A stretch of 64,000 bases of DNA from Ramlibacter tataouinensis (GCF_001580455.1 NZ_CP010951.1:186001-250000), one strand, 5' to 3'; positions 7,580-15,642 are shown, counted from the stretch's first letter. The notes: a model not told the origin generated them from the sequence alone. Program-made: numbers and translations.

Positions 7580-8491
7580 TCAGAAGGGGGTGTCGCCGAC
7601 GATTCCGGCGCGTTCCATCTTGCGGTGGCAAGGCGGGTAGTCCATCACCGCGTAGTGCTGGGTGGATCGGTTGTCCCACATCGCCATGCTGTTGGGCTTC
7701 CAGCGCCAGCGCACCTGGTACTCGGGGATCTGGGCCTGCGAGATCAGGTAGTGCAGCAGCTGCGAGGCGCCCGGCGCGTAGTCCTGGCCGTAGCGCACGT
7801 TCTCGGCGTTGTGGAAGTTCGTGAAGTGCGTGGTGAACGGGTTGACGAAGAGGACCTTCTCGCCGGTTTCCGGATGCGTGCGCACCACCGGGTGCTCGGG
7901 GTCCGGGAATTGCGCCTTCAGGGCCAGGCGCTTTTCCATCGGCATGGCGGCGCCGAAGGTCGCCTCGATGCTGTGGCGGGCGCGCAGCGGCGCGATCTGC
8001 TTCTTGATGTGCTCGGGCAGCTTCTCATAGGCCAGCACCATGTTGGCCCACATGGTGTCGGCGCCCACGGCCGGGCCTTCGACGCAGCGCAGCACGCAGC
8101 CCATGGGCGGCTTGGCGCGCCAGGTCGCGTCGGCATGCCAGGCATTCTCGTAACGGTCGTTGGGCGTGTCCGGCGACTTGTAGATGCGCACCAGGCCCGG
8201 GTTCTCCGGATCGCTGCCGGCCACCGGGTGGTCTTCCAGTTCGCCGAAGCGCCGCGCGAAGGCGACGTGCTCGGCGCGGGTGATGTCCTGGTCGCGGAAG
8301 AACAGCACCTTGTGCTTGAGCAGCAACTGGTGGATCTCGTTGGCCAGGTCCTTGTCGCGGGAAGCGACGCCCAGGTTCACGTTGACCAGCTCGGCGCCGA
8401 TGGCGCAGGTGAGCTGCTCGACGGTGATCGAGTGCAGTCGTGATTTCGAGTCGATGATCGCCGGGCTGGCGAGGGTTTCGTTGAATGCCAT
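7580..8491 (-). CDS. TauD/TfdA family Fe(II)/2-oxoglutarate dioxygenase
   Basis: This is a non-heme iron dioxygenase of ~303 aa. The iron-binding HxD is in WHADATWRAKPP, the distal histidine is near the C-terminus (WDNRSTQHYAVMDY), and the 2-oxoglutarate-binding arginine is likely in the CHRKMER tail. These enzymes hydroxylate sulfonates, aryloxyalkanoates and related acids in the cytoplasm. I chose the ATG at 8491 because an AGGAGG site sits 8 bp upstream; the in-frame ATG at 8497 is only 2 bp from that site. It is the first gene of an operon with the BKACE gene. The exact substrate is unknown. Confidence 0.87.
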   Translation of the reverse strand: MAFNETLASPAIIDSKSRLHSITVEQLTCAIGAELVNVNLGVASRDKDLANEIHQLLLKHKVLFFRDQDITRAEHVAFARRFGELEDHPVAGSDPENPGLVRIYKSPDTPNDRYENAWHADATWRAKPPMGCVLRCVEGPAVGADTMWANMVLAYEKLPEHIKKQIAPLRARHSIEATFGAAMPMEKRLALKAQFPDPEHPVVRTHPETGEKVLFVNPFTTHFTNFHNAENVRYGQDYAPGASQLLHYLISQAQIPEYQVRWRWKPNSMAMWDNRSTQHYAVMDYPPCHRKMERAGIVGDTPF

Positions 8492-8623
8492 TTGCATTGC
8501 CTCCTGTGTGGTGTGGCTAGTGTCGAAACGCCCCCCCGCCGGCTTGCCCCACTTTCCGGGGGGTACCGTTCGAACCTTGATTTGGATCAGATTGCGGGCC
8601 GCCGTTGGCCGCGCGCGCGCGAC

Positions 8624-8646
8624 GCGGGTGACGGTCCGTCACCCGC
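8624..8646. promoter_or_regulatory. Perfect 23-bp inverted repeat in a divergent promoter region
   Basis: Perfect 11-bp arms (GCGGGTGACGG and its complement) flank a single T, followed at 8647-8660 by a second small hairpin CAGTC-GCCG-GACTG. The elements lie in the 246-bp gap between the divergent TauD-like gene and pssA. There is no T-run, so an operator or mRNA leader hairpin is more likely than a terminator. The rest of the gap shows nothing clear apart from the AAAGGAGG ribosome-binding site of pssA (8725-8732). Confidence 0.45.
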
Positions 8647-8737
8647 CAGTCGCCGGACTGCGCTCACAATGGGCAGTGCGCGGCTCCGACGAGTTCGCGC
8701 AGCCCAGCCGCGTCAGGTCGCAACAAAGGAGGCCACG

Positions 8738-9376
8738 ATGAACAGGGCAGCCCCTGGGGCACCGCCAAGGCATTTCTCGATGCTGCGCGAATTCCGCCTG
8801 GCCGATTTCTTCACGCTGGGCAATGCCGCCTGCGGCGTCGGCGCGGTGCTGCTGGCGATGCTGTACATGGCCAGCCAATCCCGGGTCCACTTCTTCCTGG
8901 CGGCGGCGCTGGCGCCGGCGGCCTTCGTGATGGACGTGCTCGACGGGCGCATCGCGCGCGCCCGCCACGAGCACTCGCCGCTCGGCCGCGAGCTCGACTC
9001 GTTGTCCGACGTCATCTCCTTCGGCATGGCCCCCGCCGCGCTGGGATTCGCCGCCGGCCTGCAAGGCGGCTGGGATGCGGCCATCCTGATCTACTTCGTC
9101 TGCTGCGGCGTCAGCCGGCTCGCGCGCTTCAACGTCACGGCCGAACAGCTCACGGGGGCCACGGGCAAGGTGTCGTATTTCGAAGGAACGCCCATCCCCA
9201 CCAGCGTCGTGCTCACCGGCCTGCTGGCGCTCGCTGCATGGCAGGGCCACCTGGGCGATGCCCTCTGGGGCGGCAGCGTCGAGCTCGGTCCTTGGGAACT
9301 GCACCCGCTGGCGCTGCTATATGCGCTCTCGGGCAGCCTGATGATCAGCAAGACGCTTCGCATCCCCAAGCTTTGA
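8738..9376 (+). CDS. pssA: CDP-diacylglycerol--serine O-phosphatidyltransferase
   Basis: This is a 212-aa integral membrane CDP-alcohol phosphatidyltransferase that transfers serine onto CDP-diacylglycerol to make phosphatidylserine, precursor of phosphatidylethanolamine. The catalytic signature DG-(X)2-AR-(X)8-G-(X)3-D-(X)3-D is complete: DGRIARARHEHSPLGRELDS followed by LSD. DSLSDVISFGMAPA and the later FEGTPIPTS segment fit PssA rather than other CDP-alcohol transferases. Several hydrophobic helices follow. The ATG at 8738 has an excellent AAAGGAGG site. The next gene overlaps its stop, so the two are coupled. Confidence 0.87.
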   Translation: MNRAAPGAPPRHFSMLREFRLADFFTLGNAACGVGAVLLAMLYMASQSRVHFFLAAALAPAAFVMDVLDGRIARARHEHSPLGRELDSLSDVISFGMAPAALGFAAGLQGGWDAAILIYFVCCGVSRLARFNVTAEQLTGATGKVSYFEGTPIPTSVVLTGLLALAAWQGHLGDALWGGSVELGPWELHPLALLYALSGSLMISKTLRIPKL

Positions 9377-9903
9377 GCGCCGCGCATCCGGATCGCAGCC
9401 TGCGCCTGTTCACCGCGCTGTGGCCGCCGCCGCCGGTGCGCGAGGCCATCGCGCGCTGGCAGCACCAATGGCAGTGGCCGCCGGGCGCGGCCGTGGTGCC
9501 CACCGATCGCCTGCACATCACCCTGCACTTCCTGGGCAACGTACCTGCCGCTCGCGTGGACGGGCTGCGCGCGGCCTTGCGGCTGCCCTCCACGCCCTTC
9601 AGGCTCGACCTCGGCCGCCCCGGCCTGTGGGGCGGCGGAATTGCCGTGCTGTCGCCCGATTGCGTCCCCGAAGCGCTGGGCGCGCTGCACGAGCGCCTGG
9701 CCGCGGCGCTGACCGCCGCCGGGCTGCCGACCGAGGAGCGCCCCTACAAACCGCACGTGACGCTGGCGCGGCGTGCGCGCGGCGCCAAGGCGCCTGCGGA
9801 AGGGCCTGGCCTGCGCTGGGATGCGCAGGATGGCTTCGTGCTGGTGGAGTCGCTGCCGGGCGGGCGTGGCTACAAGGTGCTGGACCGTTTCGGCCCGGCC
9901 TGA
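9373..9903 (+). CDS. thpR: RNA 2',3'-cyclic phosphodiesterase (2H family)
   Basis: This is a 176-aa 2H phosphoesterase (LigT/ThpR), which opens 2',3'-cyclic phosphate at RNA ends. Both catalytic HxT motifs are present: HITLHFLG and HVTLARR. The N-terminus RLFTALWPP is typical. The most likely start is TTG at 9373, overlapping the TGA stop of pssA in the sequence TTGA, so translation is coupled. No other start codon near the conserved N-terminus is available. Confidence 0.85.
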   Translation: MSAAHPDRSLRLFTALWPPPPVREAIARWQHQWQWPPGAAVVPTDRLHITLHFLGNVPAARVDGLRAALRLPSTPFRLDLGRPGLWGGGIAVLSPDCVPEALGALHERLAAALTAAGLPTEERPYKPHVTLARRARGAKAPAEGPGLRWDAQDGFVLVESLPGGRGYKVLDRFGPA

Positions 9904-9930
9904 AGCGAATCCGTACGCGCTTTGGCCGGG

Positions 9931-10371
9931 TCAGGCCATCAGGTGCGAGCGGGTCCAGCGCACGATGTCGGCCGCGCCCATGGCGCCGGCCTGCCGCGCC
10001 ACCTCACGCCCGCCCTGGAACAGCGCCAGTGTCGGGATGCTGCGGATGCCCAGGCGCGCGCTCAGCGCCTGCGCCTCGTCGGTGTTCACCTTGACCAGCC
10101 GCACCTGCGGCTCGAGCTGGGCCGCGGCCTGCTCGAAAGCCGGCGCCATCTGGCGGCAGGGGCCGCACCAGGGCGCCCAGAAGTCCACCAACAGGGGCAG
10201 TTCGCTGCGGCCCACGTGCCGCTCGAACGCGGCCTCATCCAATGCGGCGGGCTTGCCTTCGAACAGGGGCCGGTGGCAATGGCCGCAACCCGGTGACTTG
10301 ACGAGGTCGTGCTGCCGCACGCGGTTCGTCGTGTGGCAGTGCGGGCAAACGAGGTGCAGGGTGTCGGCCAT
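9931..10371 (-). CDS. trxC: Thioredoxin 2 (zinc-ribbon thioredoxin)
   Basis: This is a 146-aa thioredoxin TrxC, a cytoplasmic disulfide reductase linked to oxidative stress. Two CxxC pairs form an N-terminal zinc ribbon (CPHCHTTN and CGHCHRPLF), followed by a thioredoxin fold with the active site FWAPWCGPCR and the conserved cis-proline segment IRSIPTLALF. The ATG at 10371 places the zinc ribbon directly at the N-terminus, as in the family. The zinc cysteines are redox-sensitive in known TrxC proteins. No OxyR site is recognisable in the 61-bp upstream gap. Confidence 0.93.
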   Translation of the reverse strand: MADTLHLVCPHCHTTNRVRQHDLVKSPGCGHCHRPLFEGKPAALDEAAFERHVGRSELPLLVDFWAPWCGPCRQMAPAFEQAAAQLEPQVRLVKVNTDEAQALSARLGIRSIPTLALFQGGREVARQAGAMGAADIVRWTRSHLMA

Positions 10372-10432
10372 GGCGGAAAGCTGGGGCCGTCCAGGCGCGA
10401 TTGCAAGACCGCGCAAGGCCGCGGCGTGCGGC

Positions 10433-10978
10433 TCAGGCCGGTCTCTTGGCGGCAGCCGGCTGCTGCGACTCGCTCTCGAGCACGGCGGGCGCGGTCATCA
10501 GCGCCTGCAGGGCCTGCAGGTCCGAGGCTAGGTCGTCCTCCGGCTCAACCGGCGCCGGCGCGGCGGTTGGCGTTTGCGGCGCGGCGACCTGCTGGGGTTC
10601 GGCCTTGCCGTAGAACTCCCAGCCGACGCTGAACAGCCACTGCCGCGCCTGTGGGTCGATGCTCTCGATCTCGCGCCAGAAGCTCTCCTGCAAGGCATGG
10701 ACGAAGGGCAGCACCTGCTGGTCGGCCTTGCGCACCAGGAACTGCACATGCATGCCGGATTGCTGCTCGCGCGTGAGCACCGACAGCGACCGGCAGTCGA
10801 TCCAGTCGGACGGCACGCCATGCTTGCGCATGGTGTCGCGCAGCGCGAGCTTCACCAGGTCCCGCCGCGCGCTGCTGCGCGGCTTGGTGTTGACCCCGAC
10901 CAGCTGGCTGTCCGCGAATTTCGAGGACACCACCGCCGGTTTGCTGTCGCTGCCGAAGAATTTGCCGATCAGACCCAT
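10433..10978 (-). CDS. Conserved hypothetical protein
   Basis: This is a protein of 181 aa with no family I can name. From the ATG at 10978 it begins MGLIGKFFGSDSK. A central globular part follows (~40-130) with alternating strands and helices, including DLVKLALRDTMRKHGVPSDW and a MHVQFLVRKAD strand. It ends in a low-complexity Pro/Ala/Glu-rich tail (~140-181). There is no signal peptide. A longer in-frame start exists at 11080, but its translation looks non-coding. Such proteins occur in Burkholderiales as uncharacterised single genes. Confidence 0.72.
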   Translation of the reverse strand: MGLIGKFFGSDSKPAVVSSKFADSQLVGVNTKPRSSARRDLVKLALRDTMRKHGVPSDWIDCRSLSVLTREQQSGMHVQFLVRKADQQVLPFVHALQESFWREIESIDPQARQWLFSVGWEFYGKAEPQQVAAPQTPTAAPAPVEPEDDLASDLQALQALMTAPAVLESESQQPAAAKRPA

Positions 10979-11085
10979 ACCCCTTGTACTGCTCTGCCCT
11001 GCGCTGTCCGCAGCGGCGAAATCCCGGCCGCCGATCAGCTGCCGTTCCCCGATGGTAGTGCCGCCGGGCAAGCTCGGCAATGGGC

Positions 11086-11095
11086 AGGGCCTGTT
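11086..11095. repeat. Dispersed motif AGGGCCTGTT, copy 1
   Basis: The decamer AGGGCCTGTT lies in the intergenic space between the SDR gene and the hypothetical gene at 10433. The same decamer or its complement recurs at 17240-17249 and twice, as a palindrome, at 59793-59822. All are outside genes. It is probably part of a short palindromic repeat family; function is unknown. Confidence 0.4.
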
Positions 11096-11112
11096 GACGC
11101 CCTGGAAGGGCC

Positions 11113-11883
11113 TCAGCCCGGCCGGTTCCCGAGGTGCACGCCGCCGTCGAGCAGCAGGAGTTCGCCCGTGATCGTCGGCGCGCCGCAGATCAGCCAGACG
11201 ATCGCATCGGCGACATCCTCGGGCGTGCTCGCGCGGCGCAGCGGCGCGGTCTGCTCGACTGCGGCCTTGATCTTGTCGTAGCCCTCCTGGCCGACGCCCT
11301 CGACGAACCAGCGCGAGGTGATCAGCCCCGGGCAGACGGCATTGACGCGGATATCGGGTGCCAGGCTGCGTGCCAGGTGCAGCGTCATCGCGTTCACCGC
11401 GCCCTTGGAGGCGACGTAGGGCACCGATGAACCGATGCCCAGCGCACCGGCAATGGACGAGACATTGACGATGGCGCCACCGGTGGCCCGCAGGTGCGGC
11501 ACGCAGGCACGCACCATCTGGAAAACGCCGAGGGTGTTGACTCCGAGGATGCGCTGGAACGCCTGGGCGTCCAGGGCGTCCCAGGACGCCGCTTCGCCGA
11601 AGACCGAAGTGCCGGCGTTGTTGACCAGCGCGTCCACGCGCTTCCAGCGCCTGGCCACCGCGGCGACCATGGCCTTGCAGTCGGCGTCCTGCGACACGTC
11701 GCCGCGCAGCAGCAAGGTGTCGGCGCCCGCTGCCTCGCAGGCGGCCTGCGACTGCCGGGCCTCGTCTTCGCTCTTCGAGTAATTGATGAGGATGTTGTAG
11801 CCGCGCTGCGCGAGCATCAGCGCCGCGGCGGCGCCTACGCCCGTGGCCGAACCCGTGACGATGGCGACTTTGCGTTCTTGCAT
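11113..11883 (-). CDS. SDR family oxidoreductase
   Basis: This is a 256-aa classical short-chain dehydrogenase/reductase. The Rossmann glycine motif is a variant, TGSATGVGAA, at residues ~10-18; NNAG follows, and the catalytic Ser-Tyr-Lys set is visible as VSSIAG and YVASKG. The C-terminal GGVHLG is typical of 3-oxoacyl-ACP-reductase-like members that use NAD(P)(H). A GGAGG site lies 9 bp before the ATG. It is likely monocistronic, and the substrate cannot be inferred from context. Confidence 0.9.
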   Translation of the reverse strand: MQERKVAIVTGSATGVGAAAALMLAQRGYNILINYSKSEDEARQSQAACEAAGADTLLLRGDVSQDADCKAMVAAVARRWKRVDALVNNAGTSVFGEAASWDALDAQAFQRILGVNTLGVFQMVRACVPHLRATGGAIVNVSSIAGALGIGSSVPYVASKGAVNAMTLHLARSLAPDIRVNAVCPGLITSRWFVEGVGQEGYDKIKAAVEQTAPLRRASTPEDVADAIVWLICGAPTITGELLLLDGGVHLGNRPG

Positions 11884-11931
11884 GGCGTGAACCTCCCGAA
11901 GCGGTCCACGCAGTCTATCGCGGTGAGTGGT

Positions 11932-12366
11932 TCAGAGCTCCGCCAGGCGCTTGGCCGCCTCGCGCCGGCCGATGCCCCGCAGCGCGGCGATGGCTTCGAT
12001 CTGCTTGGCCCGCGGACGCGTGTTCCCGCTTTCCCACTTGTAGACCGACAACGCCGACACCCCGAGCAGCTTGGCCAGCGCGGCGGCCGACAGCCCCAGG
12101 CGCCGCCGCTGCGACGCCAGGCTCTTGGCGCTGTAGCGGACGTGGGGTTTGTCGTCGTCCTCCTCCTCCGGCGCGGGCGAGCCCTTGGCAGCGGCCTTGC
12201 CCAGGCGGCGCACTTGCTGCTCCAGCGTCTGCATCCGGCGCTTGAGGTGGGCGATCTCGCTGCGATACAGCGTGATGGACTTCTTCATCGCCTCGGTTTC
12301 GCCGCGCAGCTCCTTGCGCGAGACGCGGGCGATTTCGCTCTTGAGGACCGTTCCGATGTTGGGCAT
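11932..12366 (-). CDS. XRE-family helix-turn-helix regulator with N-terminal coiled coil
   Basis: This is a 144-aa DNA-binding protein. Residues ~20-55 form a predicted coiled coil (SEIAHLKRRMQTLEQQVRRL), then an acidic linker EEEDDD, then a Cro/CI-type helix-turn-helix at ~85-130 (LGLSAAALAKLLGVSALSVYKWESG). The C-terminus REAAKRLAEL is helical. It is smaller than phage repressors and has no peptidase or cupin domain. The 157-bp gap upstream contains a -10-like TAATAT (12440-12445, minus strand) but no convincing -35 box. The target is unknown. Confidence 0.85.
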   Translation of the reverse strand: MPNIGTVLKSEIARVSRKELRGETEAMKKSITLYRSEIAHLKRRMQTLEQQVRRLGKAAAKGSPAPEEEDDDKPHVRYSAKSLASQRRRLGLSAAALAKLLGVSALSVYKWESGNTRPRAKQIEAIAALRGIGRREAAKRLAEL

Positions 12367-12523
12367 TTATCGAACCTGCAAGGAGCCCGCACCCGGTCTG
12401 TGCCGGGACTGTCTGGGCCGTTTATCTCCACGGGTTCGTATATTAGCTCCGCCCCGTCCGGCAAAGGACCTTGGCGCGCCGCCGAAGTTTAGTTTCTGCT
12501 CAGCCGTGGCGGCCGCGTCCGCA

Positions 12524-13117
12524 TCAATTGGCGAGCGTCTTGACGCGGCGGATGGGTTGCCAGCCGGCGAACTTCGGATGGTGCGTGGCAACCAGCGGGC
12601 CGTCGAAATCCCAGGCAATGCAGCGCCCCAGGTGATACGGCGGCTGCTCGCGTTGCTGCTGCGCCTGGTCCGCCTGCCTTTGCAGGCGCTCCTTGTAGGG
12701 ATAGATGGTCTGGTAAGCCGCCGTCGCCATGTTGAAGAGCAATTCGCGCAAGTGCGTGCAGCCACGGACGCCGCCCAGCGCCTTCTCGATCGCCTGACGC
12801 CAGCCCGGCCCCATCGCCACACCGATCATGCGCCGCATCGGATCCTCGCCGCGATGGCATTCGCCGTAAGGCGTGGCATCCATGGCCGCCGCAATGTCGT
12901 GGATCACCATCCGGTCGTCGATGGTCACGCGGATGGCCATGCCATGCACCGGCGATCCCGGCGGCATGTGCCCGCGCTCGGACATCTCGAACGCGTAGGT
13001 CTTGGTGTCGGACAGCTCGCCTTCGATGTCCCACAGGCCATCCTCGCGAAGGAAGCCGCGATAGGTGACGGCCCGGGTATGCAGATGCTGGCGGGGGGCG
13101 GGAGCAGGAAGGGGCAT
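12524..13117 (-). CDS. DUF2889 domain protein
   Basis: This is a 197-aa protein of the DUF2889 family, soluble proteins of unknown function common in Proteobacteria. Recognisable parts are the N-terminus HTRAVTYRGFLREDGLWDIE, the central VTIDDRMVIHDIAAAMDATP and GCTHLRELLFNMATAAYQTI near residue 130. No membrane segment or signal is present. The ATG at 13117 was chosen because the family's conserved region begins shortly after it and the upstream open frame is antisense to the GNAT gene. Confidence 0.82.
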   Translation of the reverse strand: MPLPAPAPRQHLHTRAVTYRGFLREDGLWDIEGELSDTKTYAFEMSERGHMPPGSPVHGMAIRVTIDDRMVIHDIAAAMDATPYGECHRGEDPMRRMIGVAMGPGWRQAIEKALGGVRGCTHLRELLFNMATAAYQTIYPYKERLQRQADQAQQQREQPPYHLGRCIAWDFDGPLVATHHPKFAGWQPIRRVKTLAN

Positions 13118-13218
13118 GGCGGGTACTGCGAGGAAAACCCCGATTTTCCCAGACACCGGATTTCGACCGGCGGCGCGGGTCTTGGGCGCCGCCTGCGGCT
13201 CGCCCTTACAGCGGATGG

Positions 13219-13725
13219 TTACAGCTGCTTGTAAAAGTAGACCGTATCGCAGTACCCGCCCTGCGGCAGCAGCGCGTAGTTGGGGATGCTGCCCACGCGC
13301 TGCCAGCCGCAGCGCTGGTACAGGCGCTCGGCCTCGGCGCTGGCGGTATCGAGCACCAGCAGCGTCTTGCCGCTGGCCCGCGCCGCCTGCTCGGCGGCGC
13401 GCATCAGCGCTTCGCCCACGCCGCGGCGCCGGGCGCGCCGGTGCACCAGCATCTTGGAGACGTCCCCCCGATGCGGCTGGTTCTCGGGCTGCTCCAGCAC
13501 CACCTGGACGGTGCCCACGATGCCCGACGCATCCTCGGCCACGAGCAGGTGGCGCTCGCCGCGCGCGGCCGACTGCGCCACGCCGCTCCAGAAGCTGCGG
13601 GCCTTGTCCTGCGTGAACGGCTGCATGAAGCTCACCGAGGCGCCGCCCTCCACGCAGTCGGACAGCACCTCGCAGAGCGCCTGCATGTCGGCGGCGGTCG
13701 GCTGCGTGAGTTGGCGGATCTGCAT
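13219..13725 (-). CDS. GNAT family N-acetyltransferase
   Basis: This is a 168-aa acetyl-CoA-dependent acetyltransferase. The central strand pair (VGTVQVVLEQPENQPHRGDV), the acetyl-CoA pyrophosphate-binding loop HRRARRRGVGEALM and the C-terminal LYQRCGWQRVGSIPNYAL segment define the GNAT fold. The tail GGYCDTVYFYKQL is common in small-molecule or antibiotic-type GNATs. It is followed 101 bp later by the DUF2889 gene on the same strand. The substrate is unknown. Confidence 0.87.
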   Translation of the reverse strand: MQIRQLTQPTAADMQALCEVLSDCVEGGASVSFMQPFTQDKARSFWSGVAQSAARGERHLLVAEDASGIVGTVQVVLEQPENQPHRGDVSKMLVHRRARRRGVGEALMRAAEQAARASGKTLLVLDTASAEAERLYQRCGWQRVGSIPNYALLPQGGYCDTVYFYKQL

Positions 13726-13782
13726 GATGGTGGCGATCGTATCCGAGCCACGACCGGCGTGCCCGCGCGCCTGCGCGCGCGC

Positions 13783-14607
13783 TCAGCCCACGGCGCGCAG
13801 CAGCGGCTTGACCCGGTTCTGCTGGCCGTCCACCACGCCGGTGGGCAGCTGGTAGGCGCGATCGTCGAACAGGTCCACGCCGCACATCAGGTTTTCGATC
13901 CACTCGAAGAAATCATGGATCGCATGCTTGCCTTCGATGGGCGCGCCATGCTGCGGCACGATCATCCTGATCGGGAGCTGCCGCGCCATGCGCACCCACA
14001 GCCGCAGGATCTTGTTGGACACCATGTAGCGGCGGTGGAAGCCTTCCATCCTGGCGATGTGGCCGGAGAGGTCGGTGACCGGCCTGGCGGCCTCGGCCCC
14101 GCTCATGAGCGACACGCCCAGGTCGCCGGTGAACAGGATGCGGCTGACCGGGTCCCAGAAGTGGAAGTTGCCCTCGGAATGCATGAAGTGCGCGGGCAGC
14201 AGCCACAGCTCGTTCTCGCCCAGCTGCAGGCAGCCGCCGGCATCCGGCACCCCGATCACGCGCCCTTCGGTCTTGCCCGCCTTGGTGAAGTGCGGCGCAA
14301 AGCGTTCCCAGATGCGCGAGATCACCAGCTTGGCGCGGGTCGAGGTCATCCAGCGGTCCAGCGCCGCGATGATGTCCGGGTCGGCATGCGACGCGATCAG
14401 GTAGCTCAGGCTTTGCGGCGGGAAGAAACGCGAGATCGTGACGAACAGCTCGTTGTATGCGAGGTTGCCGCCGGGGTCGATGATCGCCCCCACGCCATGG
14501 TCGACGATGAGGAACTGGTTGCTTTGCACGGCCTGCCCGTCCTCCTCCACGAGGTCGGTGAACATCAGCACCGCATGGTTGTCATTGCGGAACAGCTCGA
14601 TCGACAT
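13783..14607 (-). CDS. MBL-fold protein with oxygen-binding diiron (ODP) type centre
   Basis: This is a 274-aa metallo-beta-lactamase-fold protein resembling the diiron half of flavodiiron proteins. Metal-ligand motifs are SHADPDI (HxDxD in place of the usual HxExDH), HFMHSEGNFHFWDP, FTGDLG and PQHGAPIEG near the C-terminus. There is no flavodoxin domain, so it is a stand-alone ODP-type protein of the sort proposed to sense O2 or NO. The BLUF-like gene ends 3 bp before its start, which indicates co-translation and a shared role. Enzymatic or sensor action is inferred. Confidence 0.82.
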   Translation of the reverse strand: MSIELFRNDNHAVLMFTDLVEEDGQAVQSNQFLIVDHGVGAIIDPGGNLAYNELFVTISRFFPPQSLSYLIASHADPDIIAALDRWMTSTRAKLVISRIWERFAPHFTKAGKTEGRVIGVPDAGGCLQLGENELWLLPAHFMHSEGNFHFWDPVSRILFTGDLGVSLMSGAEAARPVTDLSGHIARMEGFHRRYMVSNKILRLWVRMARQLPIRMIVPQHGAPIEGKHAIHDFFEWIENLMCGVDLFDDRAYQLPTGVVDGQQNRVKPLLRAVG

Positions 14608-14610
14608 GAA

Positions 14611-15642
14611 TTACCTCAGCATCTGCAAGTTGGAAAGGATTGACGGCGGGCCTGCGCTGGCGGTGGCCCGCCAGTGCGCCAGCACCGGGTACGCGGCCTC
14701 CCAGACGCCGGCGCTGTCCAGCGGGTGCGCCTGGGCGTCGAGATAGATCAGGCCGAGCCGGTGCGCCGTGGCAAAGGGCTGCGCGTGGGCCGCCCGGTGC
14801 TCGGCCACCCCGAGCAGCACCGGTGGCGCCGGCAAGCCCGCGCACGATTCGGCCACCCTCTGCAGCAGCGGCCAGTCGCGCTCGGGTTCGCCCGACAGCA
14901 GCAGAACGATGTGGGAGTAATCGGGAATGAAGGCGCGCGTGAGCGGCATGCCCAGGCCCTTGCGCGCCATGGCGATCACGCGCATCACCCGGTCGGCGTC
15001 GGCGAAGTCGACGTAGTCGGTTCCGACATCGAGCCCCTCGTCACCGGCAAAGCGACGGTGCACGACGGACTGCCCGTGCCGCCGGCCCAGCCAGCGCACC
15101 AGGTCGAAGGAGGTCGAGCCGGCGGCCGAGCACACCAGGACGCGCTGGAAGACGTCGGCGTTGGTCTGCTGCGACGCCCCCGGATGCTCCAGCGGCGTGG
15201 ACAGCTGCCGCCATACCGCCGGCGGCGAGTACTGCACGCCGTCGTCCATGGCGCGGCGCAGGCGCGTCACGCGGCGCGACATGCAGGCGTGCGCTTCGTC
15301 CGTCTGCACGATCGCCATGGACCAGGGACCGCTCAGCAGGCGCGGGCCGCGGCTGTAGTGCACGATGCGAAGGGAGTGGTGCCGCGGATCCTCCAGCACG
15401 CGCCGCATCGACTGGCGCAGGGCGGCCTCGGGGCCTTCCTTCCACTGCACGAACCAGCCCGATTGATGGAGCAATGCAGCGTGGATGCCGGCGGGCACGT
15501 TGTGCCGCACCGCCGCGGCGCGTATGGCTTCCATCTCGGCGTACACCGCGCCGGTGATGCTGGACTCGCTGGCGCAGACGACGCGAACGAACGACTCCGG
15601 CGGCGGCCGCTCGGTGTCGTCGCCGGTCCCGTCGTGTTGCAT
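14611..15642 (-). CDS. BLUF-like sensor protein with extra C-terminal domain
   Basis: This is a 343-aa protein. Residues ~18-120 match the BLUF flavin photoreceptor pattern: AVRHNVPAGIHAALLHQSG (flavin Asn), WFVQWKEG (key Gln in F-x-Q-x-x-EG), EDPRHHSLRI and GPWSMAI. The tyrosine of the photoactive Tyr-Gln-Trp network appears replaced (VVCASESS instead of L-x-Y-x-S), so classical photochemistry may be lost. Residues ~170-343 form an alpha/beta domain beginning VLVCSAAGSTSF that looks like a small-GTPase fold without the P-loop lysine. It lies 3 bp upstream of the diiron MBL gene. A TTGACT -35-like box lies at 15685-15690 on the minus strand. Confidence 0.72.
   Translation of the reverse strand: MQHDGTGDDTERPPPESFVRVVCASESSITGAVYAEMEAIRAAAVRHNVPAGIHAALLHQSGWFVQWKEGPEAALRQSMRRVLEDPRHHSLRIVHYSRGPRLLSGPWSMAIVQTDEAHACMSRRVTRLRRAMDDGVQYSPPAVWRQLSTPLEHPGASQQTNADVFQRVLVCSAAGSTSFDLVRWLGRRHGQSVVHRRFAGDEGLDVGTDYVDFADADRVMRVIAMARKGLGMPLTRAFIPDYSHIVLLLSGEPERDWPLLQRVAESCAGLPAPPVLLGVAEHRAAHAQPFATAHRLGLIYLDAQAHPLDSAGVWEAAYPVLAHWRATASAGPPSILSNLQMLR

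Noticed and set aside
12367..12523. A tRNA-like or small RNA gene in the leader of the XRE gene
   Set aside because: GGTTCGA resembles a T-loop, but no acceptor stem or anticodon arm can be paired around it.
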